Shown piece by piece: positions 50,701 through 59,778 of a stretch of DNA of 64,000 nucleotides. Source of the DNA: Candidatus Poribacteria bacterium (lineage in GTDB: Bacteria; Poribacteria; WGA-4E; WGA-3G); contig PYIY01000190.1 in assembly GCA_003635195.1 (NCBI GenBank), forward strand, positions 72,919 through 136,918, written 5' to 3'. Numbering within the stretch: position 1 is the first letter of the stretch; every line of letters begins with the position of its first letter. The translations under genes were made by a program, and so were the position numbers. A model generated the notes under the pieces. It saw nothing but the letters and a program-made list of their open reading frames with translations, did not search any database and was not told the origin of the DNA.

Positions 50701-53700
50701 TAACCCTCCGAAATGCCCGTTTCCGTAACATTCAGAGTCGCGTTGAAAAGATGTTGCGGATTGATACAAGTGAGTATAACCGCAAACTCGGGCAGATTGA
50801 AGCAGCTATCGCCCTCCAAGACCTGTTCAACCGTTATTATACTTCACTCTATGTTAGCATTGATCTCTCGTCTCAATCCGACCAGTTCGGTGTATTTAAT
50901 AAGGGCTGGTTCTACGACCAACAACCCGAATTTGTACTACGCCGTGAGTTTGCGAGTATCGGTAATAAACTTGCAACCTACGCCCAAGATGCCGACTTCG
51001 GTGTCCGTATCCGAAAACTTTGGCAATGGACAGATGACCAGATCCGACAGGCAGTTATGGCACGCCAATGGACAGTGGCAAACGGGATTTCTGACAAAAC
51101 CGCACTCGAAGGAAAAACCCTTGAAACGCTACTGAGTTCACATTTCAACAAACTCACTGGACTTAGTGGGGTGAGCCGACTGATGAAGATGCAGTTTGAG
51201 CAGTGGCGCAATCAAGGCGAACCCTCTGAGGATATGCTTAAAGATATGGATTATATCCGAAAAGAGGTTGAGCGTTTCATCCGAAACGATGTACGCACCG
51301 CAAAGAAAAATCGGAAGAACAGTATCCGTACACGTGAACAACTTGACGCGATGCTCCGCCTCCGGCACGAAGACCCAGATACCTTCTCCGACGATGAGAT
51401 TGAGGACATCAAAACCCTCATTTCAATCGCAGGTCTTGGCGGACAATCCAACTTTGTTAATGCGATATCTGCAAGTGGTGGAAAGACGTGGAAAACATAT
51501 ATTCCCGGTAAAATTGCCTTTGACAGTGAGGTGGCAACGCTTGTTGGAAAGACCGGAATCGCTTTTGCAACTATTGAAGATGCTCGCGTCTTAACGGATA
51601 CGCCACTTGATACAATTGATCGCGTTGACCTGAACAAAGACGGGAATCTCCATCAGCAGGCACAAACACTGGCATCAATACTCATCCAATCACTCCGCGA
51701 CGAAGAGATGCCTACCGCGGCTCGGGTCGGCAATTTCTACTGCAATCTTTTCGGCGATGTCGTCGAATTCGATGCACGCGAGTCCGCACTTCCCAATAAA
51801 CCGGTACCTTATCCCATCCTGACACTCCGCAGAAAACACAAATCTATGATGGGTGTACGCGGTGATCTGTTCGTTATGGGTGATAACAAAGGCAATTTTG
51901 AGGTTGCCGGGTTAGCCATGGAGGGGAGAGCCACACGTCGGCTCGGCGGTGCCCAAGAGGTTGAAGCATACATCCTTGACAAGGATTCAGGGGACATCGT
52001 CTACGCTCCGGATTTAGGGAACTACGGTGCGAAACTGCTCCCAAATAAAGTACCTATTAATACCCGTCGGCGTGGGTGCCGGGTCGTAACATTCCCATGT
52101 GTATCCACAACGATCTACGATTTGGTTGATCAGCGGTATCTGCGAACCTTGCGGGAACTTGAAATTTACGACGCACTCACCGATAGCGCACCGGAGAAGT
52201 ACGGAATGTCCAAGCCGTGGCAGCAAGAGGGTGTCTCCGCAGCAGAACCGATCGCTCTCGTCTATAGTGAACCGAATACCCGTATTAAAATCGGAATGGC
52301 TTACGGGCAAATCGGCAAACGCCTCCTACTCATCAAAGCGACGAAGAGCGGTATGAAGAACCCCACACTTTACACCGGTGAAGGGTTTGTTGTCCGTGAA
52401 AATGGACGGATCCGTCTCACACCCTACGTCGTTGTTCGAGATATGTGGTGGCTCGACGAGAACCGATCACGGCTCTATAAACGTTTTGGTATCTCCAGCG
52501 ACCGGCTTGACAAACTACATCAATTCGCGAATGAATACCTCGCACGCGCTGAGACTGAGCTGCTTCAAAATGATTATCAACAAGCACTCAAACTTGCACG
52601 CGCCGCATGGGGCTATGAATCTCGCGCATACCCAGATGTCAAACAGACGGGTAACGATGTTGTGAACGGTGTGATGTTCTACCTTGCATTGCTGATGCCG
52701 TTCGCCTACTTTATGGAGCGGCTTGTCTTTGGTTTCCCAAATATTCACAAGCAGATTCTCGGTTCGTTCGGTATCTTTTTACTCGTATTCTTCTTCCTAA
52801 GCCAAGTTCACCCTGCCTTCCAGATCACGACAACCCCTGTGATTATCTTGATTGCGTTCGTTGTACTTGCCTTGACGGTTATCGTCATAAGCATTATTGT
52901 CCGGAAATTTGAGGAGCAACTTGAGAAAATTCGGCAAGAGGGCAGTAAGGTTTACAAGGCAGATGTCGGTAGGTTAAGTGCGAGTGCTGCAGCGTTTAGT
53001 TTAGGGATTTCCAACATGCGGAAACGAAAAGGACGGACAATCCTAACATGTTGCACACTGGTAATTCTTACTTTCACAGTTATCTCGTTTACCTCCGTAC
53101 GAACATTTATGCATCCGAATAGAACGAGCCTCCCACAAGTGACACCGCGCTATACAGGTCTCCTCATCCGCGACCAGTATTGGCGCCCGCTTGAGGAACC
53201 CGTGTTGACCTCTGTGCTGAACGACATGCAGAAAACGCAAATTACACTGACTGCCTTAGAAAGACTTCTGGCACGGAAAAATGAAATCCTCGTCAAACAG
53301 GGACAACAACCGATTAATGTAGCAGAAGCTGTCACCGCTTTAGAGCAAAACGGCTTTATTGAACAGGTAGACGAAGAATCCGTCGTGACCGTCCGAAATG
53401 TCGTTGCACCGCGCGCGTGGTATCAATCTTCAGGGACTGGGGATCAGTCATTTGTCCAGCTGACACGCACACCAAACGTAGCGGATCCATCACCCCCGAC
53501 GCATCAACTCACGGGTGAAGCATTGACCTTCGCTGCAAACATGCTCGTCGGAATGAACGAATCAGAACCCGCTGTTAGCGGTATTAATCGATACCTCCAA
53601 TATGGAAAATGGTTTGATCCTGCCGATGCAAGCGAATGGCCCACAGAGTGGCCCTATGTGATTGTCCTACCGAAAGGGATGGCAGAGTTGCTGAAAATCA

Positions 53701-55025
53701 CCGAAAGCGATATGGGTAAGGCGACCGTTTCTGTCTATGGCGCGGACTTTACCGTCGTCGGTGTGCTCGGCATCGGGTTCAAAGATCTCACAGATAACGA
53801 TGGCGAAGAGCTGACACCGGTCGATTATCAATTAATGCAACAGCAACGCAGTCGTGGTGCTACAGGCGATGAAACGCTCGAAGGTGAATTGCAGAAATAC
53901 CTCCACCTCACGCCGGACAGTATCGCTATTCTGCCTTATGAGGTTGTCATGAACCAAGGCGGCACGCTCCGCAGCGTCGCTGTGAACATGGAACCGCGAG
54001 AAGATGATCCGAAACTGCTGGGAGCGATTGATAAATTGGACCTCATCATGGCACCGCTCATGAACCGTATCGCACTTGACTTCTTCGTCGGACGCGATAA
54101 AGATACGTATCTCTATAGTAGTATTGGGATGACGAGTTTCAGTGGCATGGGCAATCTATTCGTACCGATTCTGATTGCCGCACTCATTGTACTCAACACG
54201 ATGCTCGGGGCAGTCTATGAACGGGTCCGAGAGATCAGTATTTACAGTTCCGTCGGTTTGGCACCCGTACATATTGCCTTCCTCTTCCTTGCTGAGGCGT
54301 GTGTATATGCTATCGTCGGTGCTGTGCTGGGTTACCTCATGGGACAGGCAATAGCAACAACACTTGTCCACTTCGGATGGCTCGCTGGGTTGACCCTCAA
54401 CTATTCGTCAATGTCAACCGTTGTTGCAACGATCATTGTCATGGTTGTGGTGCTGCTGAGTACCATGTATCCAGCAATCAAAGCCTCACGGATGGCTGTC
54501 CCCGATATTGAGCGTAAATGGAAGCTTCCGGAACCGGAAGGCGATGTATGGCACTTCAATCTGCCTTTCACCGTGCTTGAAGAAGAAGCACTCGGTTTGA
54601 ACGTCTTTATGCGTGACTATTTCGAGGCGCACGCAGATGAATCCGCAAGTGATTTTTACACTGACCAAGTCGCGTTCAGTGAAACTGGGGAAGACTCATA
54701 CCAAATCGGAATGATGGTATGGTTGGCACCCTACGATTTGGGCGTGAGCCAATCAATTCAATTCGTTACATCTCCAGTGGGTGGTGAAGAGGAAGATCTC
54801 TATAAAATCACACTGGATGTACATCGCGAGAGTGGCGAGATCGCCTCTTGGAAACGTGTTAACCGACGGTTCCTCAACCTGCTACGAAAGCAGCTACTCA
54901 TTTGGCGGACGTTCAGCGTTGATGTCCGTGCGGAGTTCCATGAACGCGGTAGAACTGAAGGTGCGAACGGGGCGACAGAAGAAGAAGTCTCGCAAATGAA
55001 TCCAGTTCCAACACCGGCGGATTAA
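47721..55025 (+). CDS. 2434-aa FtsX-type permease with LysM-like, DGIDND-repeat and degenerate M28 peptidase domains
   Basis: Residues 1-34 form a signal peptide whose basic n-region comes from the leader repeat (MDFKTTNSPNRTARKVK, cleavage near VLAQ). Two LysM-like segments (about 148-193, 220-250) are followed by three calcium-type repeats DGIDNDEDGTIDE (257-269), DGIDNDADGWTDE (285-297) and DGIDNNKDGQIDE (304-316). An M28-like domain (about 430-510) has lost its metal ligands. About 550-1300 is charged and largely coiled-coil. Membrane helices lie near 1648-1725 and 1768-1790. A MacB-like periplasmic domain (1796-2140) precedes the FtsX helices (about 2146-2260: NTMLGAVYERVREISIYSSVGL). 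The last 170 residues are soluble. The ATPase encoded at 59779 is the obvious partner. Confidence 0.88.
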   Translation: MDFKTTNSPNRTARKVKILSVMLVICLHHPVLAQTVSSTGMKTAAIQIRDDLSIGNIRKDIARLSSLETRVTGYSQAASGSKYIFDRFVEIGLQNVESREFPVTVPIDHGDSVIEVLSPNNTVLHTFKLTPLWPNLVRTSLLADGIKHTVLADETLQDIAESYQVDEATIRADSRNEFLATPVVEGSTVFIPTGGLSGPLLYADDGELADFNGTNIGGFWYELQDGDTLTMLARRYRITEASITDDILNEHLQKASDGIDNDEDGTIDEYGEIPLLSEIRGWATDGIDNDADGWTDEIPGDATDGIDNNKDGQIDESGEFVAASESNIFIPKGAIVLLNFNSSTSYINAAMLGGTAVIFIQPETTIRGEAENKFGTVPANIPRFWISKEDADLLTNLLEEQHAQDSQVNVRVRGKMTWERRVGQNIRGFLEGGDPTLRDELIVLTAYYDSMSVVPAMSPGADPTCGIATLMELARLFSQPQYRPGYSVLFVAVDGHFQGLAGMRAFMEGIGQDIVGAATDSPGTPTMHGLRRGLSTDIIEFEELGRRLLFSIDRSVLVDLPAGFYHGIHKVKADLDSLSTTLDGLAETRSEIESLTAQQRDFSERQKKQADRNRKREKQGFTGEEKSRLLANLARSKKEALQTTHFLRDIVERLAEVRTVALNTSREAQRELIVALALPIARLDVWAVDKLTRAVETGTIDEYARHPNNAYLIPKQQGSDWYIPVPEDLPENLVSDIEMLNKTLANWEMSDKRKFALMWTPEKILDRHLDLHSLNKAKNARGVLRDTTDTQAVAIQRETQLLEKVLSQISDSQPVEDGIKTSIRKLKEVALSPDPNQLIYGGRFLSTAGVERLNTIDTQLRQRLAESEDTADTGILTADLLKDKQGIFEIALRNARLERTRIENLLATAGTLGREYLAEERLILENYLSDDEVDQALKLRSRIASYINETELLTTVKKRAETDIVALENLIERLPTLYADFDEETKTLLRDNMLTLRNARFRNIQSRVEKMLRIDTSEYNRKLGQIEAAIALQDLFNRYYTSLYVSIDLSSQSDQFGVFNKGWFYDQQPEFVLRREFASIGNKLATYAQDADFGVRIRKLWQWTDDQIRQAVMARQWTVANGISDKTALEGKTLETLLSSHFNKLTGLSGVSRLMKMQFEQWRNQGEPSEDMLKDMDYIRKEVERFIRNDVRTAKKNRKNSIRTREQLDAMLRLRHEDPDTFSDDEIEDIKTLISIAGLGGQSNFVNAISASGGKTWKTYIPGKIAFDSEVATLVGKTGIAFATIEDARVLTDTPLDTIDRVDLNKDGNLHQQAQTLASILIQSLRDEEMPTAARVGNFYCNLFGDVVEFDARESALPNKPVPYPILTLRRKHKSMMGVRGDLFVMGDNKGNFEVAGLAMEGRATRRLGGAQEVEAYILDKDSGDIVYAPDLGNYGAKLLPNKVPINTRRRGCRVVTFPCVSTTIYDLVDQRYLRTLRELEIYDALTDSAPEKYGMSKPWQQEGVSAAEPIALVYSEPNTRIKIGMAYGQIGKRLLLIKATKSGMKNPTLYTGEGFVVRENGRIRLTPYVVVRDMWWLDENRSRLYKRFGISSDRLDKLHQFANEYLARAETELLQNDYQQALKLARAAWGYESRAYPDVKQTGNDVVNGVMFYLALLMPFAYFMERLVFGFPNIHKQILGSFGIFLLVFFFLSQVHPAFQITTTPVIILIAFVVLALTVIVISIIVRKFEEQLEKIRQEGSKVYKADVGRLSASAAAFSLGISNMRKRKGRTILTCCTLVILTFTVISFTSVRTFMHPNRTSLPQVTPRYTGLLIRDQYWRPLEEPVLTSVLNDMQKTQITLTALERLLARKNEILVKQGQQPINVAEAVTALEQNGFIEQVDEESVVTVRNVVAPRAWYQSSGTGDQSFVQLTRTPNVADPSPPTHQLTGEALTFAANMLVGMNESEPAVSGINRYLQYGKWFDPADASEWPTEWPYVIVLPKGMAELLKITESDMGKATVSVYGADFTVVGVLGIGFKDLTDNDGEELTPVDYQLMQQQRSRGATGDETLEGELQKYLHLTPDSIAILPYEVVMNQGGTLRSVAVNMEPREDDPKLLGAIDKLDLIMAPLMNRIALDFFVGRDKDTYLYSSIGMTSFSGMGNLFVPILIAALIVLNTMLGAVYERVREISIYSSVGLAPVHIAFLFLAEACVYAIVGAVLGYLMGQAIATTLVHFGWLAGLTLNYSSMSTVVATIIVMVVVLLSTMYPAIKASRMAVPDIERKWKLPEPEGDVWHFNLPFTVLEEEALGLNVFMRDYFEAHADESASDFYTDQVAFSETGEDSYQIGMMVWLAPYDLGVSQSIQFVTSPVGGEEEDLYKITLDVHRESGEIASWKRVNRRFLNLLRKQLLIWRTFSVDVRAEFHERGRTEGANGATEEEVSQMNPVPTPAD

Positions 55026-55026
55026 A

Positions 55027-55105
55027 AAGAAGCCGTCAGCCATCAGCAGTCAGAAAAGAGGTACTCTTTCTGATAACCGAGAGCCGATGGCTGATCGCCA
55101 ATCAA
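55027..55105. repeat. Intergenic inverted-repeat element
   Basis: GCCGTCAGCCATCAGCAGTCAG and GCCGATGGCTGATCGCC flank the small hairpin AAAGAG-GTA-CTCTTT. Related pairs lie at 55312-55402 and 59011-59107. Confidence 0.6.
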
Positions 55106-55121
55106 AAAAAGGACAGAAAAC

Positions 55122-55310
55122 GTGGAAAAAGTAGCAAGTACTATCATCATCATCGGCAGCTTCTTATGGCTGTTCAGTGTTATCGCTCTTGATGGACGTT
55201 GGCAATGGCAAATGTTCTCGGCTCTTGTGCTGACAATTGGTATCTTTTGGGCGCACTTCTGGGAAGAACTACGGGACACCGACGGCACCAAAGAGTCAGG
55301 CGACGAGTGA
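55122..55310 (+). CDS. Small two-helix membrane protein
   Basis: 62 aa, GTG start with AAAGGAC upstream. Two hydrophobic segments (about 5-23 and 29-46, STIIIIGSFLWLFSVIALDG and FSALVLTIGIFWAHFW) are joined by a short WQWQ turn; the tail is acidic. No family recognised. It lies between the giant permease and the DUF6785 gene on the same strand, so it is probably an accessory membrane subunit or unrelated small protein of that operon. Confidence 0.6.
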   Translation: MEKVASTIIIIGSFLWLFSVIALDGRWQWQMFSALVLTIGIFWAHFWEELRDTDGTKESGDE

Positions 55311-55311
55311 G

Positions 55312-55402
55312 AATTAGCAATCAGCAATCAGCAGTCAGTTAACAGGGAAACCCCTGTGAATCAAAACTTTTTATCACTGACGGCTGATAGCCGATAGCCA
55401 AG
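55312..55402. repeat. Intergenic inverted-repeat element
   Basis: AGCAATCAGCAATCAGCAGTCAG pairs imperfectly with CTGACGGCTGATAGCC, with a central ACAGGG-AAACC-CCTGT hairpin. It occupies the whole gap before the DUF6785 gene up to its ribosome site. Confidence 0.6.
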
Positions 55403-55419
55403 AAAGGAGAACATTCGAT

Positions 55420-57408
55420 TTGGCGAGAGAAAGAGTAACACAAGCAGATGAATGGCAAGCTTGGGCGCAGCGATACGACATTGAAGGCGGTATCCGTACC
55501 TTTGAGTCAGGGTTGACGGTTAAAGTGTTCGTCGGAGCACTTTTCGTCGGCTTGTTGATGATGCCAGGTTCCATCTATCTCAGTTATGTATCCGGCGAAT
55601 CCGGTGCTGGTGCAGCACCTTGGGTCGCCGTAATTCTGTTCACCGAGCTTGCTCGGCGTTCCTTTACAACCGCCCGACGGCAGGAGCTCTATATGCTCCT
55701 TGGGTTAACCGGCGCAGCTGTCGGGAGTGGGATGCAGTACCGAAGTTTTATCTGGTACGCGTATTTCATCAATACCCCGCAGGCGGCTTCCTACGAAATC
55801 GCTGACAAAATACCGGCATGGATTGTGCCGGCAGGTGATTCCGTCGGCGTGCTGACGCGGACGCTATTGCATCCAGACTGGTTTTTACCGATTGCCATCT
55901 ACCTTGCAGGGAAACTCCTTGGAACGTTGCGATCTGTTAGCGCGCAGTATATCTTATTCCGGCTCACGGCGGACCTCGAACGGCTCCCCTATCCGATGGC
56001 ACCTATTACCGCCCAAGGCGCAACGGCCTTAGCTGAAACAACCGGCAAAGAAGAAACATGGCGCTGGCGGGTCTTTTCTATCGGTTCTATGGCAGGGCTC
56101 ATTTGGGGGTTCCTCTATATCGGTGTGCCTTCGCTCACTGGGGTCATGATGAGCCAACCGATTCAGATTCTGAAGATCCCGTGGATAGATTTCACGCAAA
56201 GTATTGAAGGTTTCGCACCAACCGGTGTTTTTGCTTTCCGAACTGATTTTGGACAGATGCTGTTTGGATTTGTGCTGCCGTTCCCGATTGTCATGACAGA
56301 GTTCCTGACCGCAATGGCATCGCAATTCATTTTGAATCCGCAAATTCTGTACCGATACGAGATTCTCCACCAATGGAAACCCGGGCTGGATGTCCGAGGT
56401 GTCGGTCTGTTTAACGGGCTGGATTTCTGGATGAGTTACGGTATGGGGAAATCCTTTAGCCTCGCACTCGTTGGCATGGCGGCTTCGGTTCCGATGCTCT
56501 TCAAACTACGGAAATCCAAAAAGACTGCTGGCGAACGCGGCTCCATCGCGACACCCCCAAACCGTGGTGATTTCCCGATATGGTTGATGGGTTTGCTGTG
56601 GTTCATCGGTATGGGTGGATTCGTCTGGCTTATCCACTGGATGGTCCCGAATTTTCCATTGAGTTTCCTGTTAGGCTTTGCATTCTTGTATACACCGCTC
56701 AACTCATATATTACCGCACGGACCTTCGGGGTGTTGGGGCGTGACCTCTTTGATATACCGTATCTACATGAAATTACCTTTGTTTTGAGCCGATACGAGG
56801 AGATAGATATCTGGTTCGCACCGCTACCCGATGAGGATTACGGACGCGGTACACAAAGTTGGCGAGTGCTTGAATTGACAGGCACAACCTTCACTTCAAA
56901 TCTTGCTGGCACACTACTGATTATGCCGATCCTGATCGTCAGTGGGATTGTGGTGATGCACTTCATCTGGAAGATTGCACCTATTCCGAGCGCGCAGTAT
57001 CCGTTTGCACAGATGATGTGGCCCATTAACGCCACAAACGAATGTCTCTGGAAAACGTCGCTACGGGATGGAAATAGCCAAATGCTGCAAGCAATTCGCG
57101 GCGATTATGTCGCCGCCGGATTCACCTCAAGTCTTGCGATCTACGGAATGTTGTGGGTCTTCAAACTACCTTCGATGTGGTACTACGGTATTATCGGCGG
57201 TATTGGTGCTGATCCAGGCAGTATGATTGCACGGCTACTCGGTGCGATTATCGGGCGATTCTACATGATCAAGCGGTTCGGTATGAAACGCTGGTATATG
57301 TTCAATCCGGTACTCGCCGCTGGATTCGCTTGTGGGGTCGGTCTCATCGGTATGGGAACTGTCGCTATTGCCCTCGTCTCTAAAGCCGTTATCGTCAAAC
57401 CGTTTTAA
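55420..57408 (+). CDS. Polytopic membrane protein, DUF6785/oligopeptide-transporter-like, second copy
   Basis: 662 aa with a TTG start at 55420 preceded by AAAGGAGA at 8-bp spacing; no ATG fits better. About 14 hydrophobic segments follow a hydrophilic 30-residue N-terminus. Shared OPT-like features with the 14191 protein include RRQELYMLLGLTGAAVGSG, ADLERLPYPMAPITAQGATAL and a C-terminal GADPGSMIARLLGAIIGRFYM. This copy lacks the repeat insertion seen in the other. Its place between the FtsX-type permease and the ABC ATPase gene suggests joint function in moving a peptide or small molecule. Confidence 0.82.
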   Translation: MARERVTQADEWQAWAQRYDIEGGIRTFESGLTVKVFVGALFVGLLMMPGSIYLSYVSGESGAGAAPWVAVILFTELARRSFTTARRQELYMLLGLTGAAVGSGMQYRSFIWYAYFINTPQAASYEIADKIPAWIVPAGDSVGVLTRTLLHPDWFLPIAIYLAGKLLGTLRSVSAQYILFRLTADLERLPYPMAPITAQGATALAETTGKEETWRWRVFSIGSMAGLIWGFLYIGVPSLTGVMMSQPIQILKIPWIDFTQSIEGFAPTGVFAFRTDFGQMLFGFVLPFPIVMTEFLTAMASQFILNPQILYRYEILHQWKPGLDVRGVGLFNGLDFWMSYGMGKSFSLALVGMAASVPMLFKLRKSKKTAGERGSIATPPNRGDFPIWLMGLLWFIGMGGFVWLIHWMVPNFPLSFLLGFAFLYTPLNSYITARTFGVLGRDLFDIPYLHEITFVLSRYEEIDIWFAPLPDEDYGRGTQSWRVLELTGTTFTSNLAGTLLIMPILIVSGIVVMHFIWKIAPIPSAQYPFAQMMWPINATNECLWKTSLRDGNSQMLQAIRGDYVAAGFTSSLAIYGMLWVFKLPSMWYYGIIGGIGADPGSMIARLLGAIIGRFYMIKRFGMKRWYMFNPVLAAGFACGVGLIGMGTVAIALVSKAVIVKPF

Positions 57409-57409
57409 T

Positions 57410-57525
57410 AGTTATAAGTTATTGGTTGTAAGTTGTTAGTTCAAGAGACCTTTTGTGGCAGTCCCGTTCACTGTAGCTACCACAAGAACCTCCTTAACTA
57501 ACAACCCTCCATTTGGTAGTTAAGA
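57410..57525. repeat. Intergenic inverted-repeat element
   Basis: TTATAAGTTATTGGTTGTAAG...TTGTTAGTTCAAGAG at one end and CTCCTTAACTAACAAC at the other are complementary in type, with TTGTGG/CCACAA as inner arms. Confidence 0.55.
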
Positions 57526-57528
57526 GGT

Positions 57529-57900
57529 ATGCAAGATTTCAAGAAGTTGATGGTTTGGAAAAAATCTCATGATTTAACTATGAGGGTATATAATTTAACA
57601 TCCCAATTCCCTCGTGAAGAGATATATGGACTTACAAGCCAAATCCGGCGCGCGTCTGCATCAATTCCAACGAATATTGCCGAGGACTGTGGAAGAAAGA
57701 GTTCTGCTGAATTCGCACGCTTCCTTCAGATCGCAATAGGTTCGACGAGTGAAACCGAGTATCTCCTTTTTCTTGCGCATGATCTTAAATATCTCGGTTC
57801 TGATCAATATGTTCAGCTAGAGGATATGACCACCAGCGTGAAGAAGATGCTAATTACCTTATTAAAAAGACTCGAAACCCAGAACCCGGTTATGCTATAA
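57529..57900 (+). CDS. Four-helix-bundle protein (23S rRNA intervening-sequence protein family)
   Basis: 123 aa, ATG with AAGAGGT. Family pattern: DFKKLMVWKKSHDLTMRVY, FPREEIYGLTSQIRRASASIPTNIAED, RFLQIAIGSTSETEYLLFLAHDL. Members were first found encoded inside 23S rRNA insertions but are widespread as stand-alone genes of unknown role, often near mobile or repeated DNA. Here it is flanked on both sides by TTATAAGTTATAA-type repeats and interrupts the putative transporter operon, so it may have arrived together with those repeats. Confidence 0.9.
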   Translation: MQDFKKLMVWKKSHDLTMRVYNLTSQFPREEIYGLTSQIRRASASIPTNIAEDCGRKSSAEFARFLQIAIGSTSETEYLLFLAHDLKYLGSDQYVQLEDMTTSVKKMLITLLKRLETQNPVML

Positions 57901-57969
57901 GAGGCATTCCTCTAACCAGAAACCTCTTTAACTTATAACTTGTAACTTATAACTTATAACTATTAAAAC

Positions 57970-59010
57970 ATGGACTGGACTGTTTTTGGCTGGGCGGGCA
58001 TACAACTCGAAATACCCACAACATGGGAACTGAGCGGACTCAGCGGAGACCAGAAAACAGGCTATCTCCGGCTTGATGACGGAGATATGCCTCGCCTCGA
58101 ACTCAAATGGGCGCATACGCGACGCAAAAAACCTGATCTCCATGCAACGCTCGATGAATACTTTAAGTTGATCCGCAAGACTTACAAAAGAAAAGGCACC
58201 GAACTCTCCTTCCGCCGGAACGTCAACCTCATTAAAGAGGATGAATTCTTTGAAGGACGCAATGTTCTCGGTTTTAGTTGGAAGGGGGACATTCGTGCCA
58301 ATGGGTTGATCTTCCACGTCGGAAAACGGATCACAATCGTACAGGTGATGGGACGACTCAAAGAGAACTGGCGACCCACAGTACTCCGAATTTTTCAATC
58401 AATTGTAGACTGTAGTTCGGAACCACAGACATTGTGGAGTGCTTACGGGCTAAAGTTAGGAGTGCCGAAAGAATACAAATTGGAACGTCAGAAGTTGCTC
58501 AGTGGGTACCTACTGTTTGTGTTTGTGGCAAAACGTGTGCGTTTTCAGGGTGCACTCCGACTTGCTAAACGGTTACGGGACCGCATACAGAAGACGAACA
58601 GGTTTAGTGGAAACACGGATTTTGCACCACCGGATGTAGGGCGGCTCAGCGTTGAACGATACGGTCCCGCAGAGATGATGTTAGGCGACTATAAAGATGC
58701 GCCCAACCCACTGGAAGCATGGTTTCGCGCAAAATACGCCAAAGCGATCCGCGGCTACGGCTTTGAGGTAACCTCTCACGTAGATGCAGATGATGAACGT
58801 CTGACACTTGTTGGAGAGCAGACACGATTCTACGACGGTGTACCTTTCAGTCCTGTGCTGATACTCGATAAACTTTCAAAGCGAACAGCATTTGTGTTTC
58901 ATCTCTGGCGATGCAATCACTCCAACCGTATCTATGTTATCCAGTCTATCGGGAGCGACAATGGGTCCCCGACTGTCCAAAAGGTTACTGAAAGCATTGA
59001 ATGCCATTAA
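57970..59010 (+). CDS. Unrecognised 346-aa protein with two similar halves
   Basis: The ATG follows repeat DNA without an SD sequence. Both halves start with a similar strand pattern: WTVFGWAGIQLEIPTTWELSG (about 3-23) and LWSAYGLKLGVPKEYKLER (about 157-175). Each is followed by a region ending in a helix such as VLRIFQSIVDC or VQKVTESIECH. This resembles tandem PsbP/DcrB-like folds, but the match is weak and there is no signal peptide. It lies immediately before the PqqD-like gene and may belong to the same transporter module. Confidence 0.65.
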   Translation: MDWTVFGWAGIQLEIPTTWELSGLSGDQKTGYLRLDDGDMPRLELKWAHTRRKKPDLHATLDEYFKLIRKTYKRKGTELSFRRNVNLIKEDEFFEGRNVLGFSWKGDIRANGLIFHVGKRITIVQVMGRLKENWRPTVLRIFQSIVDCSSEPQTLWSAYGLKLGVPKEYKLERQKLLSGYLLFVFVAKRVRFQGALRLAKRLRDRIQKTNRFSGNTDFAPPDVGRLSVERYGPAEMMLGDYKDAPNPLEAWFRAKYAKAIRGYGFEVTSHVDADDERLTLVGEQTRFYDGVPFSPVLILDKLSKRTAFVFHLWRCNHSNRIYVIQSIGSDNGSPTVQKVTESIECH

Positions 59011-59107
59011 TAGCGATCAGCAATCAGTAATTAGCAGTCAGTAAAGAGACTCCCGTTAAATAAAAACTTCTTAACCGATGGCTGATAGCCAACAGCCGAA
59101 AGCCAAT
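59011..59107. repeat. Intergenic inverted-repeat element
   Basis: AGCAATCAGTAATTAGCAGTCAG and CCGATGGCTGATAGCCAACAGCC bracket an AT-rich centre. It contains an in-frame ATG at 59078 that is repeat-derived and should not be taken as the start of the next gene. Confidence 0.6.
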
Positions 59108-59572
59108 ATGTTAAATAGAATCCTCTATACCCTCAAACTCAAAAAACGGCCCGACGTGGACCGGACACGGGTCATGAAGGCGTTTCCCGTGCGGAACCAG
59201 CTGATAACTTGGGAAATAGACGGCAAGGGCGAAGCCGCGCTCGTTATCCCACAGAAAGGTAAGCTTGGGATACGACTCATCAGTAAACTCTTCATGCTCC
59301 CTGAAAAAAGAGTGATTGTACTCGATTCTATCGGAACTTATGTGTGGCAGATGTGCGACGGCAAGCATACCATTTCGCAGATTGTCAATGGGGTCCAAAA
59401 ACAGTATCAATTAACACGAAAAGAAGCAGAAACTTCGCTCTTTACGTTTATGCAGCAGCTCGGCAAACGGAACTTTATACAGTTCGCTATCCCGCAAGAG
59501 AACGCATCCGCAGCAACCCTTGAACCCGAACCTGCAAAATCGGGACTTCTTGGATTCCTACAGAGACGATAG
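59108..59572 (+). CDS. PqqD-family protein (peptide-chaperone-like)
   Basis: 154 aa from the ATG at 59108. After a basic N-terminus, residues about 70-130 give the PqqD winged-helix pattern: RVIVLDSIGTYVWQMCDGKHTISQIVNGVQKQYQLTRKEAETSLFTFMQQLGKRNFIQF. PqqD proteins bind precursor peptides for radical-SAM or other modifying enzymes. No radical-SAM gene or obvious precursor peptide is in the window, and the neighbours are a transporter ATPase and membrane proteins. It might instead act as an adaptor for the ABC system. The assignment to the family is firm; the role is inference. Confidence 0.8.
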   Translation: MLNRILYTLKLKKRPDVDRTRVMKAFPVRNQLITWEIDGKGEAALVIPQKGKLGIRLISKLFMLPEKRVIVLDSIGTYVWQMCDGKHTISQIVNGVQKQYQLTRKEAETSLFTFMQQLGKRNFIQFAIPQENASAATLEPEPAKSGLLGFLQRR

Positions 59573-59778
59573 AGGAGTAGTTTTCAGTTATCGGTTATCA
59601 GTTTTCAGTTAAAGCAGTTCGTAAAGTCTGTAAAGTGCGCTAAAATTTTAAGAGGATTTCTCTCAACTTTCAAACTTACTAACTTTAGAACACTATCAAA
59701 CTTTCTTACCTTTAGCACACTTTCTAACATTGACCACTCTCACTGTGAGGCAAACTGACGACCAATAAGGAGAGAAAA